Notes under the pieces: generated by a model
Databases searched by the model: none
What the model was told of the DNA's origin: nothing
The model's input: the letters and a program-made list of their open reading frames with translations, nothing else
Assembly (NCBI GenBank): GCA_003439945.1
Contig: QVRM01005440.1
Coordinates: forward strand, 1 to 64,000
Direction: 5' to 3'
Source of the DNA: Dermanyssus gallinae
Lineage: Eukaryota > Arthropoda > Arachnida > Mesostigmata > Dermanyssidae
Length of the DNA stretch: 64,000 bases
Program-made: the position numbers and the translations under genes
Shown here: positions 19,501 to 31,729 of the stretch, piece by piece
How the letters are laid out: each line of letters opens with the position of its first letter
How positions within the stretch are numbered: the stretch's first letter is position 1

Positions 19501-20370
19501 GCAACAAGAACAGCAACATCTGATGCGATGACAGCAGTAGCAATCGTAGAGGCAATGCCAGTTGGATACGTCGGGAGTAGCACGGACTGGCGGCATTAAC
19601 TACTTCTACGACAAACTCTACAGAAACTCTAAGGTCAATAGCAAAAACATGCTTAGCTACAACAACAAAGATCGCAAGCGGAACAAAAAACGATCACGAT
19701 AGTTATACTCAGAACGTTAAAAAACGAAAACAAGTAGCATTCAAGCACCATTGAATCTGTACGAATTTGGGGCACTCATTTGCTCATTCTTGCATAGACT
19801 ACGTTCATACGGCCAATATTCGCACGACAACTATCAAGAACCGTTGCTGTATGCTTACTTGTATACATAGTAGGGACACTTGTGCAGAAAAGCGGCAAGC
19901 CAGTCACGAATCTGTGAATGGACCTGGAACGTCTTCATTTTGTCAACAAAATATTCTACCATTGGCTCTATCTCCTGTGACACTCTCAAAACATATACAA
20001 TAAATTTATTTGGTGGCGTTTATGTTCAAGGCCCAATCGTTTGTAATTTCTAACCACTGCGTGCACGTGGAACGTCGAGGCACAAATCCGAGCCTAGAAT
20101 ATGCCAAAAAGACCGTTTGTGGACATATAATTAGTTATTGATGTGTCTGACTAAGATCCCTTAAATATAATTCGTTATGTGTCGGACTAGGATCCTTTCT
20201 AAAATGGTGCAGGCAATAGATTAATGAGATACAAGGCAATTGTTCTCAATGCGCTTTTCTTACTTATCCCGTAAGGTTAATGTCCGTGTACGGTTTCCTT
20301 CATGTAATGGCTGATTTTTAATTTACTCCGGCATTTACCTTGTCTAAATTGGAAATCATGCAAACCAATT
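16577..20370. other. JNK 3' flank and UTR; no other gene recognised
   Basis: No conserved reading frame. A (CAA)n-rich tract lies at 18357-18441. The first AATAAA I found downstream of the JNK stop is at 19999-20004, which would imply an unusually long 3' UTR; an AATAAA variant nearer the stop may be used instead. A 95-codon minus-strand frame at 18857-19144 starts with a signal-peptide-like stretch (MLHFVVVVVTWLV) but has no recognisable homology. Confidence 0.5.
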
Positions 20371-20378
20371 TAAAAGCG

Positions 20379-20447
20379 GCCGGTCTAGGTCTCGAACCCA
20401 GACCTCCCGAATGCAAGGAAAAGGCTTTGCCACTAAGCCATCTTGCT
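20379..20447 (-). repeat. tRNA-derived sequence (SINE head or tRNA pseudogene)
   Basis: The minus strand has a near-consensus pol III A box (TGGCTTAGTGGC) and B box (GGGTTCGAGACC). The D-arm is a perfect 4 bp stem (GCTT/AAGC) and the T-arm a 5 bp stem with the 7-base loop TTCGAGA. The anticodon arm is degraded and the acceptor ends do not pair, so it is not a working tRNA. A SINE head is most likely. It lies about 90 bp before RLE copy 1, in the opposite orientation. Confidence 0.6.
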
Positions 20448-20535
20448 TAGTATGGGCAAGTTTGTTTAGGCCTCGTTCGATGTATCGGCGACACAATGCT
20501 CTGTTTAAAGGGATCTGAAGTTATAGCGTCATTAT

Positions 20536-21705
20536 ATGCCCATTCAAAAAATGAGCTTTAAAAGTTCCGCTAAAGAATTGCTAGTCTCTTATATACAGGG
20601 TGAATGCCATCAGTGCGTGCATTCGGGTTTCAGGCACAAGACAGGTATGCTAATAGCACATTTAGTAAATTCAATAGACGCATTACAATGGATTGTAGAA
20701 TCACAAGACGTCCTCCTGAGTGAGATGAAGGTCATTGGAGCATGCTTAAACAACTTTGAGAAATGGCTACTCACCTTTTCGACGACGGTGTTCAGTATCG
20801 CGGCAAAAAAGGAGAAAGGCCGAACACTCACTTCCATAGTCCGCGAGAACTTGCTTCGCTTTCAGAGGGGTGCGTCTATATCGGATAACCCTCACACGAC
20901 TAGAGTACATAACAGGACAAACCCCGCTGCAGACTCTGACCGTCGTAGAGCAATAAGCGCACAGGCAAAGCTCGCTCAAAGCGATGTATCAGCAGCCGCA
21001 AGAACGCTGCTTTCAACTGATACGATCGGCCCTCTTGATTCACAAACTCGCCGTAGTTTGCTGGGGAAACACCCCCAACACCCGTTGAACTCGTCGTTTC
21101 CGTCGGCACCGACGCCGACGCCATCAGTATCGGAAATAGTCGTTACGCCGGCCGAGATCCGTAACGCCGTCAAGAGATGCCCTAACAGCTCTTCACAAGC
21201 GGTTAACGGTCGTTTGCCTGAGTTTATACTTCCAATTTTTTACGGTGCAAATATCATTGCCCTGCGCAAGAAGGACGGCGGAATTAGGCCGATCGCTGTC
21301 GGCTTTACATTACGGCGGCTGGTGGGAAAGATCCTGATCAAGAAATCCTTGCCAAGTATTTTGGAGCTCGTGGCTCCGATGCAGCTTGGCTGCGGGATTA
21401 AGAGTGGAGCAGAAGCAGCGGTACACGCTACAAGGGGTTTTCTCGAGACCCGCTGTGGCCAGGAGGGGGTTTTAGTTAAACTTGACTTTCAAAACGCATT
21501 TAACTCTATGCGCCGCGGCCATCTGTTGAACGCTGTGAAGTCTAATATACCGGGGCTTTTCCAGCCGTTTATCAGATGCACCGATTTCCCACAAATCTCC
21601 TCTGGCAGGCAGAAATCATACAATCATGTTGTGGCGTGTAGCAGGGGGACCTTTGCGGTCCAGCACTTTTCTACATTGACATCTCCGATCTCCAGGCCAG
21701 ACTAG
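20536..21705 (+). pseudogene. RLE copy 1: N-terminal region and RT fragment
   Basis: An open frame of 389 codons. Residues about 75-200 align by eye to the N-terminus of the copy 3 pol (FEKWLLTF, RENLLRFQRG, ARTLLSTDT). RT motifs follow: ALRKKDGGIRPIAVGFTLRR, QLGCGIKSGAEAAVHA and palm motif A VKLDFQNAFNSM. Roughly 45 residues present in copy 3 between the helix after the linker and the LPIIFGA-like motif are missing here, without a frame change. The frame is lost soon after motif A, so the catalytic YXDD box falls outside this ORF. Confidence 0.8.
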
Positions 21706-22251
21706 CGTCGCAGATGCGGCCGTGGTATCACGACGACGCCACCTTAGCCGGCGACAGCTTGACGGTTATTGAGGATATCAAAGTTTAGAACTACTGGGTG
21801 CGCCACTCACGGAAGCGGCGGTAGAGGGTGCCCTCAGGAAAAAGCTCGCAGACACTAACCGATAGTGCCGCCGACTTAGAGCCTTAGACGCGCATCCAGC
21901 ATTGTATCTGTTGAAACACAGTCAACGCCTCGCTTAATGTACTAACTCCGATGTTCCCAGCGTTCAGAAGACGCAACCTACTACATTGCTTTGATGAGAT
22001 ACTCCGGGAGACCTTACAATCCCTGCTAAACGTTGATTTAATAGATCGGTCTTGGACTCAAGCTGCACTTCCCGTTAGTGCCGGGGGCTTGGGTGTACGC
22101 AGATCGGTCGATATTGTCCTATCCTGCTAACTGGGCTCGTTGTCCGAAGTTAAGAAGCTTTGTCGTCACCATCGGGACCCCTTCGTTTGAAAGCTGGTTT
22201 GCCGACGCAACGCAGGCAGCACTCGCTAACTTTCGCGACTAGTGGGATTCA
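21706..22251 (+). pseudogene. RLE copy 1: shattered RT palm and thumb
   Basis: Stop codons and shifts interrupt every frame. One frame around 21711-21780 still shows WYHDDATLAGD, the position of the RT catalytic box, with YHDD where copy 3 has YLDD. It is followed by a stop. The stretch continues to a TAG just before the endonuclease segment at 22252. Confidence 0.65.
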
Positions 22252-23067
22252 GTGCCGGATCACATAACACAAGGATCTCTGGATCGAATCGTGGTATCTC
22301 GGCTCCAACGCGACCTAGAAAATCAGGTTCCCGACAGCTCAGGGAGGGGCCGTTCAAAAGCGTGCTTTGATCAAATCAGTGGCAAGTGGCTTCAAGCCAT
22401 CCCCTCGCCGCAGCTGGGAACGATCCTGGACAACAACACACTCCGCATCATTTCCGGCTTACGGCTGGGGGAGGTCGTTTGCGCACCCCACCCATGCAAC
22501 CTATGCAGAGCACCAGTAAGCGCCACGGGTGAACACGCCTTGTCGTGTCGCTATAGCGCTGGGCGACACTCACGTCATTTCGCCATCAACGACCTTATCT
22601 TTCGTGCTCTTCACTCGGCCCACATTCCGGCAGTGAAGGAGCCTGTCGGTCTTAGTCGGGACAGTCAGCTGAGGCCAGACAGAAAAACTCTCATTCCCTG
22701 GGCTCATGGTCGTCTTCTCGTGTGGGATGTTACAGTGTCATGTACGCTGGCCAAAAGCTACGTTCAAAACACGAGCCGTGAGGTGGGCGCAGGCGCCCGG
22801 CTCGCAGAGAACCGAAAAGTGACGAAATACCAGGAACTAGTGTCGCAATTTATAGTTCAGCCGATCGCCATCGAGACATTTGGACCGATCGGACCGGAGT
22901 CTTTAAAGTTTATTAAGGAACTGGGCCGGAAAGTCATCGCTGCAACTCAGGACCCCCGAGCTAGCGAATACCTGTTGCAGCGCATATCGATCGAGGTTCA
23001 GCGCGGCAACACCGCACCCGTGGAAGGGTCTCTTCCGTCAGCTCTTCCGTCTCTTCCGTTCATATAA
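22252..23067 (+). pseudogene. RLE copy 1: CCHC knuckle and restriction-like endonuclease
   Basis: 271 open codons. A motif WLQAIPSPQLGTILDNNTLR leads into a zinc knuckle C-x2-C-x9-H-x3-C (CNLC...HALSC), then RHFAIND and the nuclease core RPDRKTLIPW...LLVWDVTV, the PD-(D/E)XK arrangement of restriction-like endonucleases that nick the target in R2-type elements. The tail ETFGPIGPESLKFIKELGRK with QRISIEVQRGN is shared with copies 2 and 3. The frame is open here but cut off from the RT by upstream stops, so it is a remnant. Confidence 0.85.
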
Positions 23068-23861
23068 ATTCGATGGCATCTATATCTATCTATTCTACTC
23101 GAGGTATCGAATGCACTTCGCAGCAGAGCGAATGGCGGGCATACGGCGTCGTGAGCACCACATGGCAGTTAAACGGTACACTCCCCGAGAGTGTTGGACA
23201 AAAACGAGTTGTGAAGACATCAAGTACAATCGTGAAGACACTTCTGCAGGCAGCACAGCTCGTCATCAAGTATCATCGAAACTCGAGAAAAGCAGACGTA
23301 CGTATGAACGATCAGTGCCGATGTAGAAGTACTCCCGCTCCCGGCGATCTGAAGCGCTACCACTACCAAGACAGCGAAGAAAAAAATCACTAAAAGCAAA
23401 CTAAATATATGAACAAGAAACAGCAAACGGGATAACCCAAAAAACTAGATATGGAACGTTAAGGAAATATGCTTGACGTTTAAGAAAAGTGCCGTGATCG
23501 CTATGTAGGCTTGTAAACAGTTTCTTAGACACGGAAGGTGTCTATGCGGTCAGAATGAGCTATCTTCGGTATTAGGCGATAACATGACAGGACCTACATT
23601 ATTACTATGTGAAGCGAGACGCCGGTCTATTGAACATGTGTAAAACTAAGAATAGACTCTACACTCACGAATATGTTATGTAGGAACACTGACTTGCATG
23701 TATATCTGGTGCCGCTCGGGCCTTTGTCATGTCGCATACGCCAAACAGTTCCGACAAGCGAACAGCTGTTTTGACAAATAAAGGCCTCTCTTGCAAATAA
23801 TTGGCAAAAAACAGTTCAAGTATAATTGTTAAAACGCACTGTTGATATAAACAAACACTCT

Positions 23862-23908
<47 letters not shown>

Positions 23909-24340
23909 CCGTAACAAGCGACTATACGTGGAGATCGTTGCTTGGATGTAACTGAAGACTAAGTGCTATTATTATCTCTTATTTAATCAACGTTTTTTGT
24001 TATGCTATACAAAAATAAATGTTAAGAATAATTGCCGCTTTTAATTAAATGGGCGTAAGTTGGTGTGTGTTTTATGGTATAAATCAGACAGGGTATAATG
24101 GTAACATTTCGATCCCTATAGTCCATACATTTTGTCGTATTACATTTTTTAAGTGCGTTTTATTGATAAAATGTATGATAAACATTACTTAATTATTTTG
24201 TAATGCTGATATCCGTGTACAGTCTTGCACTGTTTTTTTTGTTAAATATTTAAGTAGGCCTCACTTAAACTTTCTATAATTGCGACTGAGCGGTAAAACA
24301 TGACTTCTAAAATTGAGTTATTAGTTATACTGTTACTGGT
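23068..24340. other. Non-coding stretch
   Basis: AT-rich, with a (TA)n tract at 23864-23905. No gene or recognisable repeat seen. Confidence 0.5.
23864..23905. repeat. (TA)n microsatellite
   Basis: A pure TA dinucleotide run of about 42 bp in AT-rich non-coding DNA. Confidence 0.95.
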
Positions 24341-24344
24341 CAAA

Positions 24345-24553
24345 GGCGGCCCTGCCCATATCTGGGCGTGACCACCGACAAGGCACTCATCGGCATTGAG
24401 CACATCGAGAAGGTGACCGCCAAGACAGTAAAATTCGTCAATATCCTGCCGAGAACGCGGGAAGCGGTGAGGACAAGGCTTTTTGCCCCCTGTGGCAGAA
24501 TCGATCGTGTTTACGCTATCTGGGCTATAATCTCGGCCGCCCTTACTTCATAA
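24345..24553 (+). pseudogene. R1/Jockey-like RT thumb fragment
   Basis: The open frame reads PYLGVTTDKALIGIEHIEK followed by VTAKTVKFVNILPRTR, the 'LGV-D...HI-K' block at the RT-thumb border of many non-LTR retrotransposons. It begins and ends abruptly; no palm motif remains on this strand. It is probably a small insertion or relic. Confidence 0.6.
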
Positions 24554-24639
24554 AGTGTCCTGCCAAAAAGAGAATGCTTAGAGAAGAGCCTGTTAATTAC
24601 TCGGAGACGTTCGTCAAGAAAAAATATTTTCCTTTTTCT

Positions 24640-26430
24640 GATTCACGGTACGTCGCGTATCAACCTGTAGGGCCGTCCCTACGGGTCCTCCTCCAGCCCT
24701 GATAAGAACTTTCTACAGCAGCTATCCGTGCTCTCAGCTGTAGCTCTGCGCAGGGAGGCGCTTAAACTCACAGTAGAGTTGTATGACACACGCCTCATCT
24801 ATGTTACTGCGTCTTGCCCTGGTGACTTTTCATCTGGCCTAGGTTCAGCGTCTGCGGGCAAGCGCAATCTCATCGTTCCACCAGTACGTTAGTAAGGTCC
24901 GCAGTCTTCATATGGCCCGCTGCAAACCTCTTGCATTTTTGCGAGTCCTGGGCGCTCTCGAGATTCATTATTGAGACCAGCATTTTTGCCCGCTTGGCCC
25001 GGAGCGTTTTGTTACCCTATGGCTTCCACTTCGGTCTCCTCAGTTTAAATTCTTGACGCCAAGGGTTCTCAGGCGCTTTGTTAGGGTTGTTATAGCATGA
25101 ACGAAAACATCCAGTCCCGCCTATGTCAATCGATGAGAAAAATGATGCCGCACCTCTGCATGGTGTTTGCTAGGATGTTGATAGGTTTCGTTTGGCTAGT
25201 TTTACATTTGGATTTTGGGCTCACCGATAAGGGAGAGAACTGCTTCTCTTCTCGGCGCTATCTCGCCCGTCATTATGTGAGATGCAGAGCTTCTGTTAGA
25301 GAGAGACCTAAATTACTTTTCGTTGCGTTATTGGACTTTTGAGATTTAGTATCCCGTTGGTCGACTGGCGGTGATCGTATAGTAATCTTTCGAGGGGGTT
25401 GTTCAAAACCGTCGTTGTCTTTAGCAGGCGTGCTTACTATGTATTCTGGACCGTGCAGAACGTTGTTCGTCGGGGTTTCCGGGTGGGGGTCGGGTCTGGT
25501 AGACCTGCGAGGTTGACCTGATACGCAAAAACTGGGCCCGAGCCAAAACGCTAGCACCTGATCCGTGTTATTTTTGACCGGTAATTTGGGCATTCAGTTA
25601 GCTGAGTGTCCGGCAACCCCGCAGTTTTAGCACGAAGGGGCCTTCGTGCGTCCATTTCAGGTGCGATCCAGCTCACCACATTTGCGGTAGCGCTTGGCTG
25701 CCACCAACTCAAATGTGCACCTCCGTGTCTGGAGGCCCAACTCTTTTGCATCTTTGGCATGCGGGCACAGTAACTCGCAAATTAGGCAGGACACCCAGCC
25801 AATTCGGACTTTTCCTATCTTCGTCAGCTTCCCGGCGTCATGTGCGGAGCCACGGCCGACCACCTATCACGTAACCCCTTTGAGACTTCACAACCACAAG
25901 CGGGGCAGCACTACTTATTAACTGCTTTAACGCTTGCTCAATATCTTCTTGCGTCTTATCTTCGAGCAAATCATTTACTATATAACTGCGCAGTGTTTAC
26001 ACGTCCCGGGAGGCCTATAAATCCCTTGGTCGTAAGCGCCTTTAAGAAACACACAGAGGAACCCTCCGTGGTCTCTGCAATTGTCAATCGCATATCACCG
26101 TTAGCTATGCGCTGGACCCCGGGCCGACCGTACTACCGAGACGCTTAAGCGTGTCAGCGTAGGAAACACCTTTCTCCCTTTAAAGAACAATCTAGGTACC
26201 GCTTGGTGCCGCCATTCCTCTCCTCGCCTGTTGAGTTTTGTTTCTCTTTTTTAAATTTTTTGAGTGGCAGCAATCTGAATGTTATGTCTTTATGTGATGC
26301 ATTCGAGGAGCTTATTGACCCCGGCCTGGCCTCTCCTTGGTTCGTCATGTAACAGGAGATAGGCCCCGTCTCATGCAACGCTGCATATTTTTCATGGAGC
26401 TCAACATCGCCTTGGGACCGCTTTCTCAAT
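24640..26430 (-). mobile_element. Degenerate R1-like element: ORF1 (gag) and start of endonuclease
   Basis: Reading down the minus strand, 26150-25560 carries a gag-like ORF1: KIGKVRIGWVSC, a Cys/His knuckle array around YRKCGE, then NCGVAGHSAN. About 25080-24650 then shows scattered matches to the apurinic-type endonuclease start of ORF2 (LESAQ, GGTMRLRLP, FLSGLEEDP). Frameshifts and stops occur throughout and there is no RT on this strand. Assignment to an R1-like family rests on the order ORF1 knuckles then endonuclease, and is moderate at best. Confidence 0.5.
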
Positions 26431-27150
26431 CGCCGCTATCCCTCCCCCCCACAGCGCAGAGTCCTTTGGCTGACAAATTGCTACCAAGGTGCGTGCGGTG
26501 GGGAACGCAGGCTAGGCACATATTAAACAGCAATATTAATTCCCCGACCTTGCTAGTTTGCCATTTATTCAGATCAACTTACTTTGTGTTTGTCTTCAAA
26601 ATAAAGCGTTATTTTTAGAACAAAAATCTAAAAGTTTATTGCTAGATATCATTGATTGATTAAGATGTCATTGAGAAATAGAGAGGAAAATGTAAACAAT
26701 AAATAAACCCAAGTGAATGAAAAAGAGTAAAATTTGATATTTTTGTGCCTTCCATCTAGATAAGAAAGGTCAATACATATATATGCATGTATCGTAGAGC
26801 TTTATAGAATAGAAATAGCAGCGAGTGGTCGTTGCTAACTAGCGCAATCTGTTGTTGTTGCTGTTGCTGCTTTTGTTGTTCTTACTGTTGTTGCTGCTGT
26901 TGTTGTTTTTGGTGCTGGTCTTAATATTGTTCTTTGTGCTGGTCTTAATGTTGTTCCTGTTGTTGTTTTTGTTGTTGTTGATGACGATGATGACAATGCC
27001 ACTGCCGCCGTTTGTCTAGCGTGCTTGGAATAAGTCTAAGTGTCCCCAGATGCTACACGGGGATGATGAATGCGGAAAGGACAATTTATGCCACCGTGGC
27101 TTGCTCGCTCGTTCTAGCCGCATTAGGGCAACAATACCCATCATAGTCAT
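26431..27150. other. Non-coding stretch with (GTT)n tract
   Basis: An imperfect TTG/CTG microsatellite at about 26850-26980, with interspersed GTGCTGGTCTTAAT repeats. Nothing else recognised. Confidence 0.5.
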
Positions 27151-29646
27151 CATCATCATCATAGCCTAATACATCGCTACGAAGATCCTTGGCGCTGCCG
27201 GCCATTGGGGTGTTTTGCTCCGCACTGCACTGCACTTCGCGCGCGCTCTCACTCTCTCTGCTTTTGTGTCTCTTGCATCCGATGCATGACGGAGGGGCTT
27301 TCGTCGCCTTAGAAGCGTAGTAGCTAGCATCCGATTACTGCCGCTGCCGCTGCTGCTCCTATGCATGTATTGGGTGGAGAACACCTGCCACAGCTGTCCG
27401 AAGAGACGTGCCGGCAAAGTGTTGCCGTTGTGGTCTTGTCCGTCGTCGTCGCCGTCATTGTAACTGCACGATTTTCCCTCTTTTTCTCCCCCTTGTTCTC
27501 TCTCTCTCCCTCCCCTTCCTACTGTGTCACAAAGTCTCCCTTTCTATTTCTCACGCGCTTTCTCTCGATTTTCCTATAGCCACATGCGCGTGTCTGTGTC
27601 TGCCCCGTCCTGAATGGCAGAAACGATGCTGTTGCTGCTGCGACGGCGACTCCGGCTGCTGTTAGCTGTACTGGTTTGATGGTGGAAGGGTGCCATAAAT
27701 ATGCGACAATGAATGGCTACAATATAAATATCACACGCGTGCGAGCGCGTCAAGAGGGGCCAGAGAACACCGGACCAAGATAGAGAGAGAGAGAGAGAGC
27801 GCGATACAACGAGAGGCAGAGAGGAGAAGAGGCCTCTCTGCCTGTCCGCCTTTGCTGCAGCTGCTGATGCTGTTACGTTGGGCCTGCCGGTCTCGCGACC
27901 ACTGCAGCGGCTGCTCCAGTGCCAGCAATAGTGGTTGTGATTGCAATGGTAGCGCTGGTAGCACCTGTAGTAATGGGTAGTGGTGGGATTGGGGGGGGGG
28001 GGGGGTGAAGTTGGAGTGGTGGTGATGCCGGTGGGGTTGGGTTGGGGGTGGTGGTGATGTTGGAGTAGGGTTTGGGGTGGTGGTGATGTCGGAGTAGGGT
28101 TGGGGGTGGTGGTGATGTTGGAGTAGGGTTGGGGGTGGTGGTGATGTTGGAGTAGGGCTGGGGTGACGCTGGAGTGAGGCTGGGGTTGGGTTAGAGGGGA
28201 TGGTAGAGGTGATGGTGGTGGTGGTAGCAGAGGCGGATAGCAGGATAGCCTAGACGCTAGGCGGCGAGAAGACGACATCGTCTGTATCCCTCATATAATA
28301 ACAATAAAAAGAGAATTATTTGCACCCCTAAATCAAAGCCGTATCAAAGCGGCAAAGTACGGCAGTACAGCTTATGCTCGCGTCGTGCTCGCTGTCGGTG
28401 CTGCCTGCCGCCTAGTCAGCTTATTTTTATTTTTTTCCCTTCGAGAGAGGGAAATAGAGAGAGGCGTGTCCCTACTAGTGGCCATGAGGCCATCCGCCAG
28501 CACCCCTTTGTCGACTCATAGTTGTTGTGGAGGCAGGGGCGACGGTGGTCGGCCGGTCCATTTCTGCACTCTTCGTTTTGCCCGCCCTCCACTTTCATTG
28601 CGTCGCTTTCTTTAATGGCCATACGATACGAAAAATAAAACGAACAACACAGAAAAGAAGCGTGTGATAGAAACGGGGAAGAGAAGAAGAAAACGGTCAC
28701 TGTGGCCGTGGGTGGAGAAGGTGGTATAAGCTCTGTGGATGCAGGTAGCAGAGCACCACTAATGCAACTGCGGAGAAACATCGACGACGACGACAACGAC
28801 GACTAAGAGTTAGAGACGAGACGCAAAATGTTATTGGCCGATCGGGCGTAGGTAGTATCGAGGGTAACTAGGTAGAGATGAAGAGAAATACGATGACGAT
28901 GGACTCTTATTTATGCAAACAAAAAAAAACCGTAACGGCGTTTGGTGGCGAGTGACTCAACTTAGTCACCCGAGCCGGTCGTGAGAGAGCGAGCTTTGTC
29001 AGTCAGAAGATAACCAGTGTGTTAGATCGCTTTCACGATGTGCCGCCCAGATACTAGAAGAGTAGTAGTATAAAATTCAGAGGATTTAACGTAGTCATTT
29101 TGCTCTAGTCTTTAGTTCGGCAAACTGTAATTTTCATGCAAATTGTCGAGACATAAGTTCCAACTGGAGGCATAATATGGACAAGGCTCTTAAAACAAAA
29201 CATAACAAGATCAAGACTAGTCGTATTATATGTTTTTGTGTATCATGCGTGTATGGAACCTATTTAGGTCTATTATATAGCCGTCTGGGGTGGTGCGACA
29301 GGAAGTGCGACCCAGACAGACGGGATCATCTGCATTTAAGCGCAGCGATGTTACGCCTGAAATGAATAGTATTATTTACGAACCGCACTCGGACTCTCCA
29401 CGGTGCGTTTATGTGACAGCATAGTAGGAATAAACACAGATTTTACGTGCGCTACTAAGGACAAGTCTTAATTTTCCACCCCTTGCATGTTCGAACACAA
29501 GAAATAGATACGCCAGAAATTATCATATATTATTCTTCCATAAACTAGTAGTACATAAGTACTTATTGCCGGTACGCAGACGTATGCAGTTCACGCTCAA
29601 CGAAAATTCAGCATCCAACAACGTTAAAAAAAGCGATAAAATGTAA

Positions 29647-29687
<41 letters not shown>

Positions 29688-31330
29688 TGGGTGTTGCCAT
29701 TGCGTCGGATCTCAAGATTCCGCTGGTTTCTTAATCGAGCAGCGCCAAGGTTCTGCAGGCACGCAGGAATTATGGTGGCAGTGAGGAAGAGCGAGGGGGG
29801 CAAAGAAAAAAACGAAAAGGGAGTTTTAGGAACGTCGCTGAGGCGAATCTGACCGGGTAGGTGGACTAACCACCAATAAGTAGCGAGCAGCTACAACACC
29901 TTCTGGTCAGGGCGCCAAAGCACCCTGGACAAACGGGCGGCACCCCGCACTGTTAGCTTCTAGCCCCTCGTTTTGCCGCCGTCATCGCCACTCTCATGGC
30001 GCTTCCCCTTTTGCCGCCCATTGCATTTTCTTCGTCGTCCTGGTTGCCGCCCCGTGACTCTTCGTTGCCTGCTTCGACCACCAGCCGGAGTAGCGGGGGC
30101 GGCGGCGGTGGTGGCTCGGGCCGCATTGATGCCTGTGGCGGCGGGCTGTCGAGTATGGTTGCGGCGCGTCGACATCGCACACGCCGCTGCTGCTGCTGCT
30201 GCTGCCGGTAGTTCTTTAAGCTGGTCCCCCAACGGTCGACGGCCTGTTCGACAACGGCCTGCGCAACTTAGTAACTGAAGGCAAGCAGCTTTGGTTGCAC
30301 CATGGTTGCTCGCCTTCAGCCGACTTCGTTCGTCTACGACGCGATGAACAGGCGAGCCTCAACGGGGCGGGACGTCCGTCCGCGCCAGGCACGAGCGAGC
30401 CACGATTAGCTTAACACGTGCCAGCCAGCCCATATAATGCAAATGATGACAGCGGTACGATCACCGCCAATCGACAGTCGGTCAGTAGTCGGCCTTTACT
30501 TGCCTGGGCTCGCCGGCCCAGTTTCGGGTCAGTCATCATCGTCGTCGTCGTCGTCGTCATCATCATCATCGTCGGGTTAGATTGCGGCCATCCGCCGATC
30601 CAAGCCCCGCTGTTCCGCTGTCGGCGCCGCTGCTTGCTGGCCCGCTCGAGCTCGAACAGCAGAACAGCGCCTCTGCGATGTGATATATGTTGTAGCAAGC
30701 GGCGACGGAACGCATTGCTGCTACTGCTACCACTACTACTACTACTACTGCGGTATGGGGACGTACGAGCAGACAGGCAGATAGACAGACAGACGGGCGG
30801 TTTGTCGGTGAGTCGGTTGGTTGGTTGGTTGGCCGCCCGGGAGGGCGGGCGGGCGGTGAGCGAAGAGAAGAGGAACAGGCGTTCTCCCCGCCTTCCCGCC
30901 ATTGAGGCGTGCCCTTGTTGTCGGGCCATATGTCTGTCCGGACCAACAGAACATGCTATTCGGCGCTAGGCGAGAAAAGATGGGCCAGCTGGGGCTAGCT
31001 CTGTTGGTAGAGAAAGAGGATTAATGGTCCGCGAGCGGCGGCGGCGGCAACGACGACGACGGTGAAGAGGGGAAGGGGTCGCTGCTACCGCCACCGCCAC
31101 CACCACCATGGCTAGCTACGCAGGGCCCGTATGCTGCCAGCGACCCCACAGCTTAGGGCGAGGCAGCAACGGGCGATCCAGCCTGATGGTGGCTCTGACG
31201 CCGCCGAGTGCAGCTGCTGAACCGGGCCCCCTGGCGAGCCCCTCCGGCAAACGGCGACCGTCGAGCCGGCGCCGAGTCCGCGGCAGACTACTCGCGCTCG
31301 GGCTATGAAACAGGACCGAGACTGAAAAAT
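27150..31330. other. GC/CpG-rich island region
   Basis: Base composition shifts to GC-rich with frequent CpG at about 27160-28290 and 29880-31320. Both strands carry long open frames made of Arg, Pro, Ser and Ala runs, overlapping in several frames, with no domain. This fits stop-poor GC-rich DNA such as a promoter and untranslated first exon. No coding gene is supported. Confidence 0.4.
27989..28190. repeat. Poly-G tract and 29-bp G-rich minisatellite
   Basis: A run of about 15 G near 27991-28005 is followed by tandem units starting GGAGTAGGG at 28062, 28091, 28120 and 28149 (29 bp period). Diverged units lie at about 28013 and 28171. The plus strand is very G-rich, with many GGG/GGGGG runs, so it could form G-quadruplexes. 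An apparent Pro/His/Thr-rich frame on the minus strand comes from this repeat. Confidence 0.85.
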
Positions 31331-31729
31331 GGCCTAAGCTACAGGTGCAGTTATTAAGAAGGTATTTCTCCAAAAGCCGACCGACACTACATCGTCCCGC
31401 TGCCGCTGCCGCTGCCTCCGCCAGGCCGCGCGGCGCTCCACACCCTGCGGCACTCGCCGGCGAGTAGCCGCATTCTGAATATGATGTCGGTAGCTAACAA
31501 TGGAGAAGAGGGGGGGGCACTGTTCGACACAACGGCTAACACGGCCTGTGTTCGGACAAGACGAATTACCTATGTATGTGTACTCATACAATTGGTAGAG
31601 CCAAAGATAAAAACGAGCCAAGCTAAATAAGGTGTGATTCTTTGTTTCTCTCTATAGACTAGTGCTTGACTAAAGTTCAAATGTTGGCGAAAACAATAAT
31701 ACGTTCGTAGGAAAAGCGTAAAATCTTGA

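Larger units (their letters stand above)
20500..23067 (+). mobile_element. RLE-type non-LTR retrotransposon, copy 1 (5'-truncated, dead)
   Basis: A relative of the 47.1-51.1 kb element on the opposite strand. It keeps the region before the reverse transcriptase, a broken RT, and the C-terminal zinc knuckle plus restriction-like endonuclease. ORF1 is absent. There is an internal in-frame deletion near 21190-21220 and several frameshifts and stops at 21570-22250. The target-cleavage domain is the best preserved part. The 3' end lies shortly after 23067, where I see no poly(A). Confidence 0.85.

Noticed and set aside
27574..28278. 234-codon Pro/His/Ser-rich minus-strand frame
   Set aside because: Most of it is the translation of a 29-bp minisatellite and purine/pyrimidine tracts.
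30411..30969. Paired frames of 172-183 codons on opposite strands
   Set aside because: Mirror frames in GC-rich repeats (GTC/CATCAT, GGTTGGTT) without any domain.
30986..31030. tRNA-like start GGGGCTAGCTCTGTTGGTAGAG
   Set aside because: A good A box but no B box or T-arm follows within 90 bp, so neither a tRNA nor a SINE head is supported.
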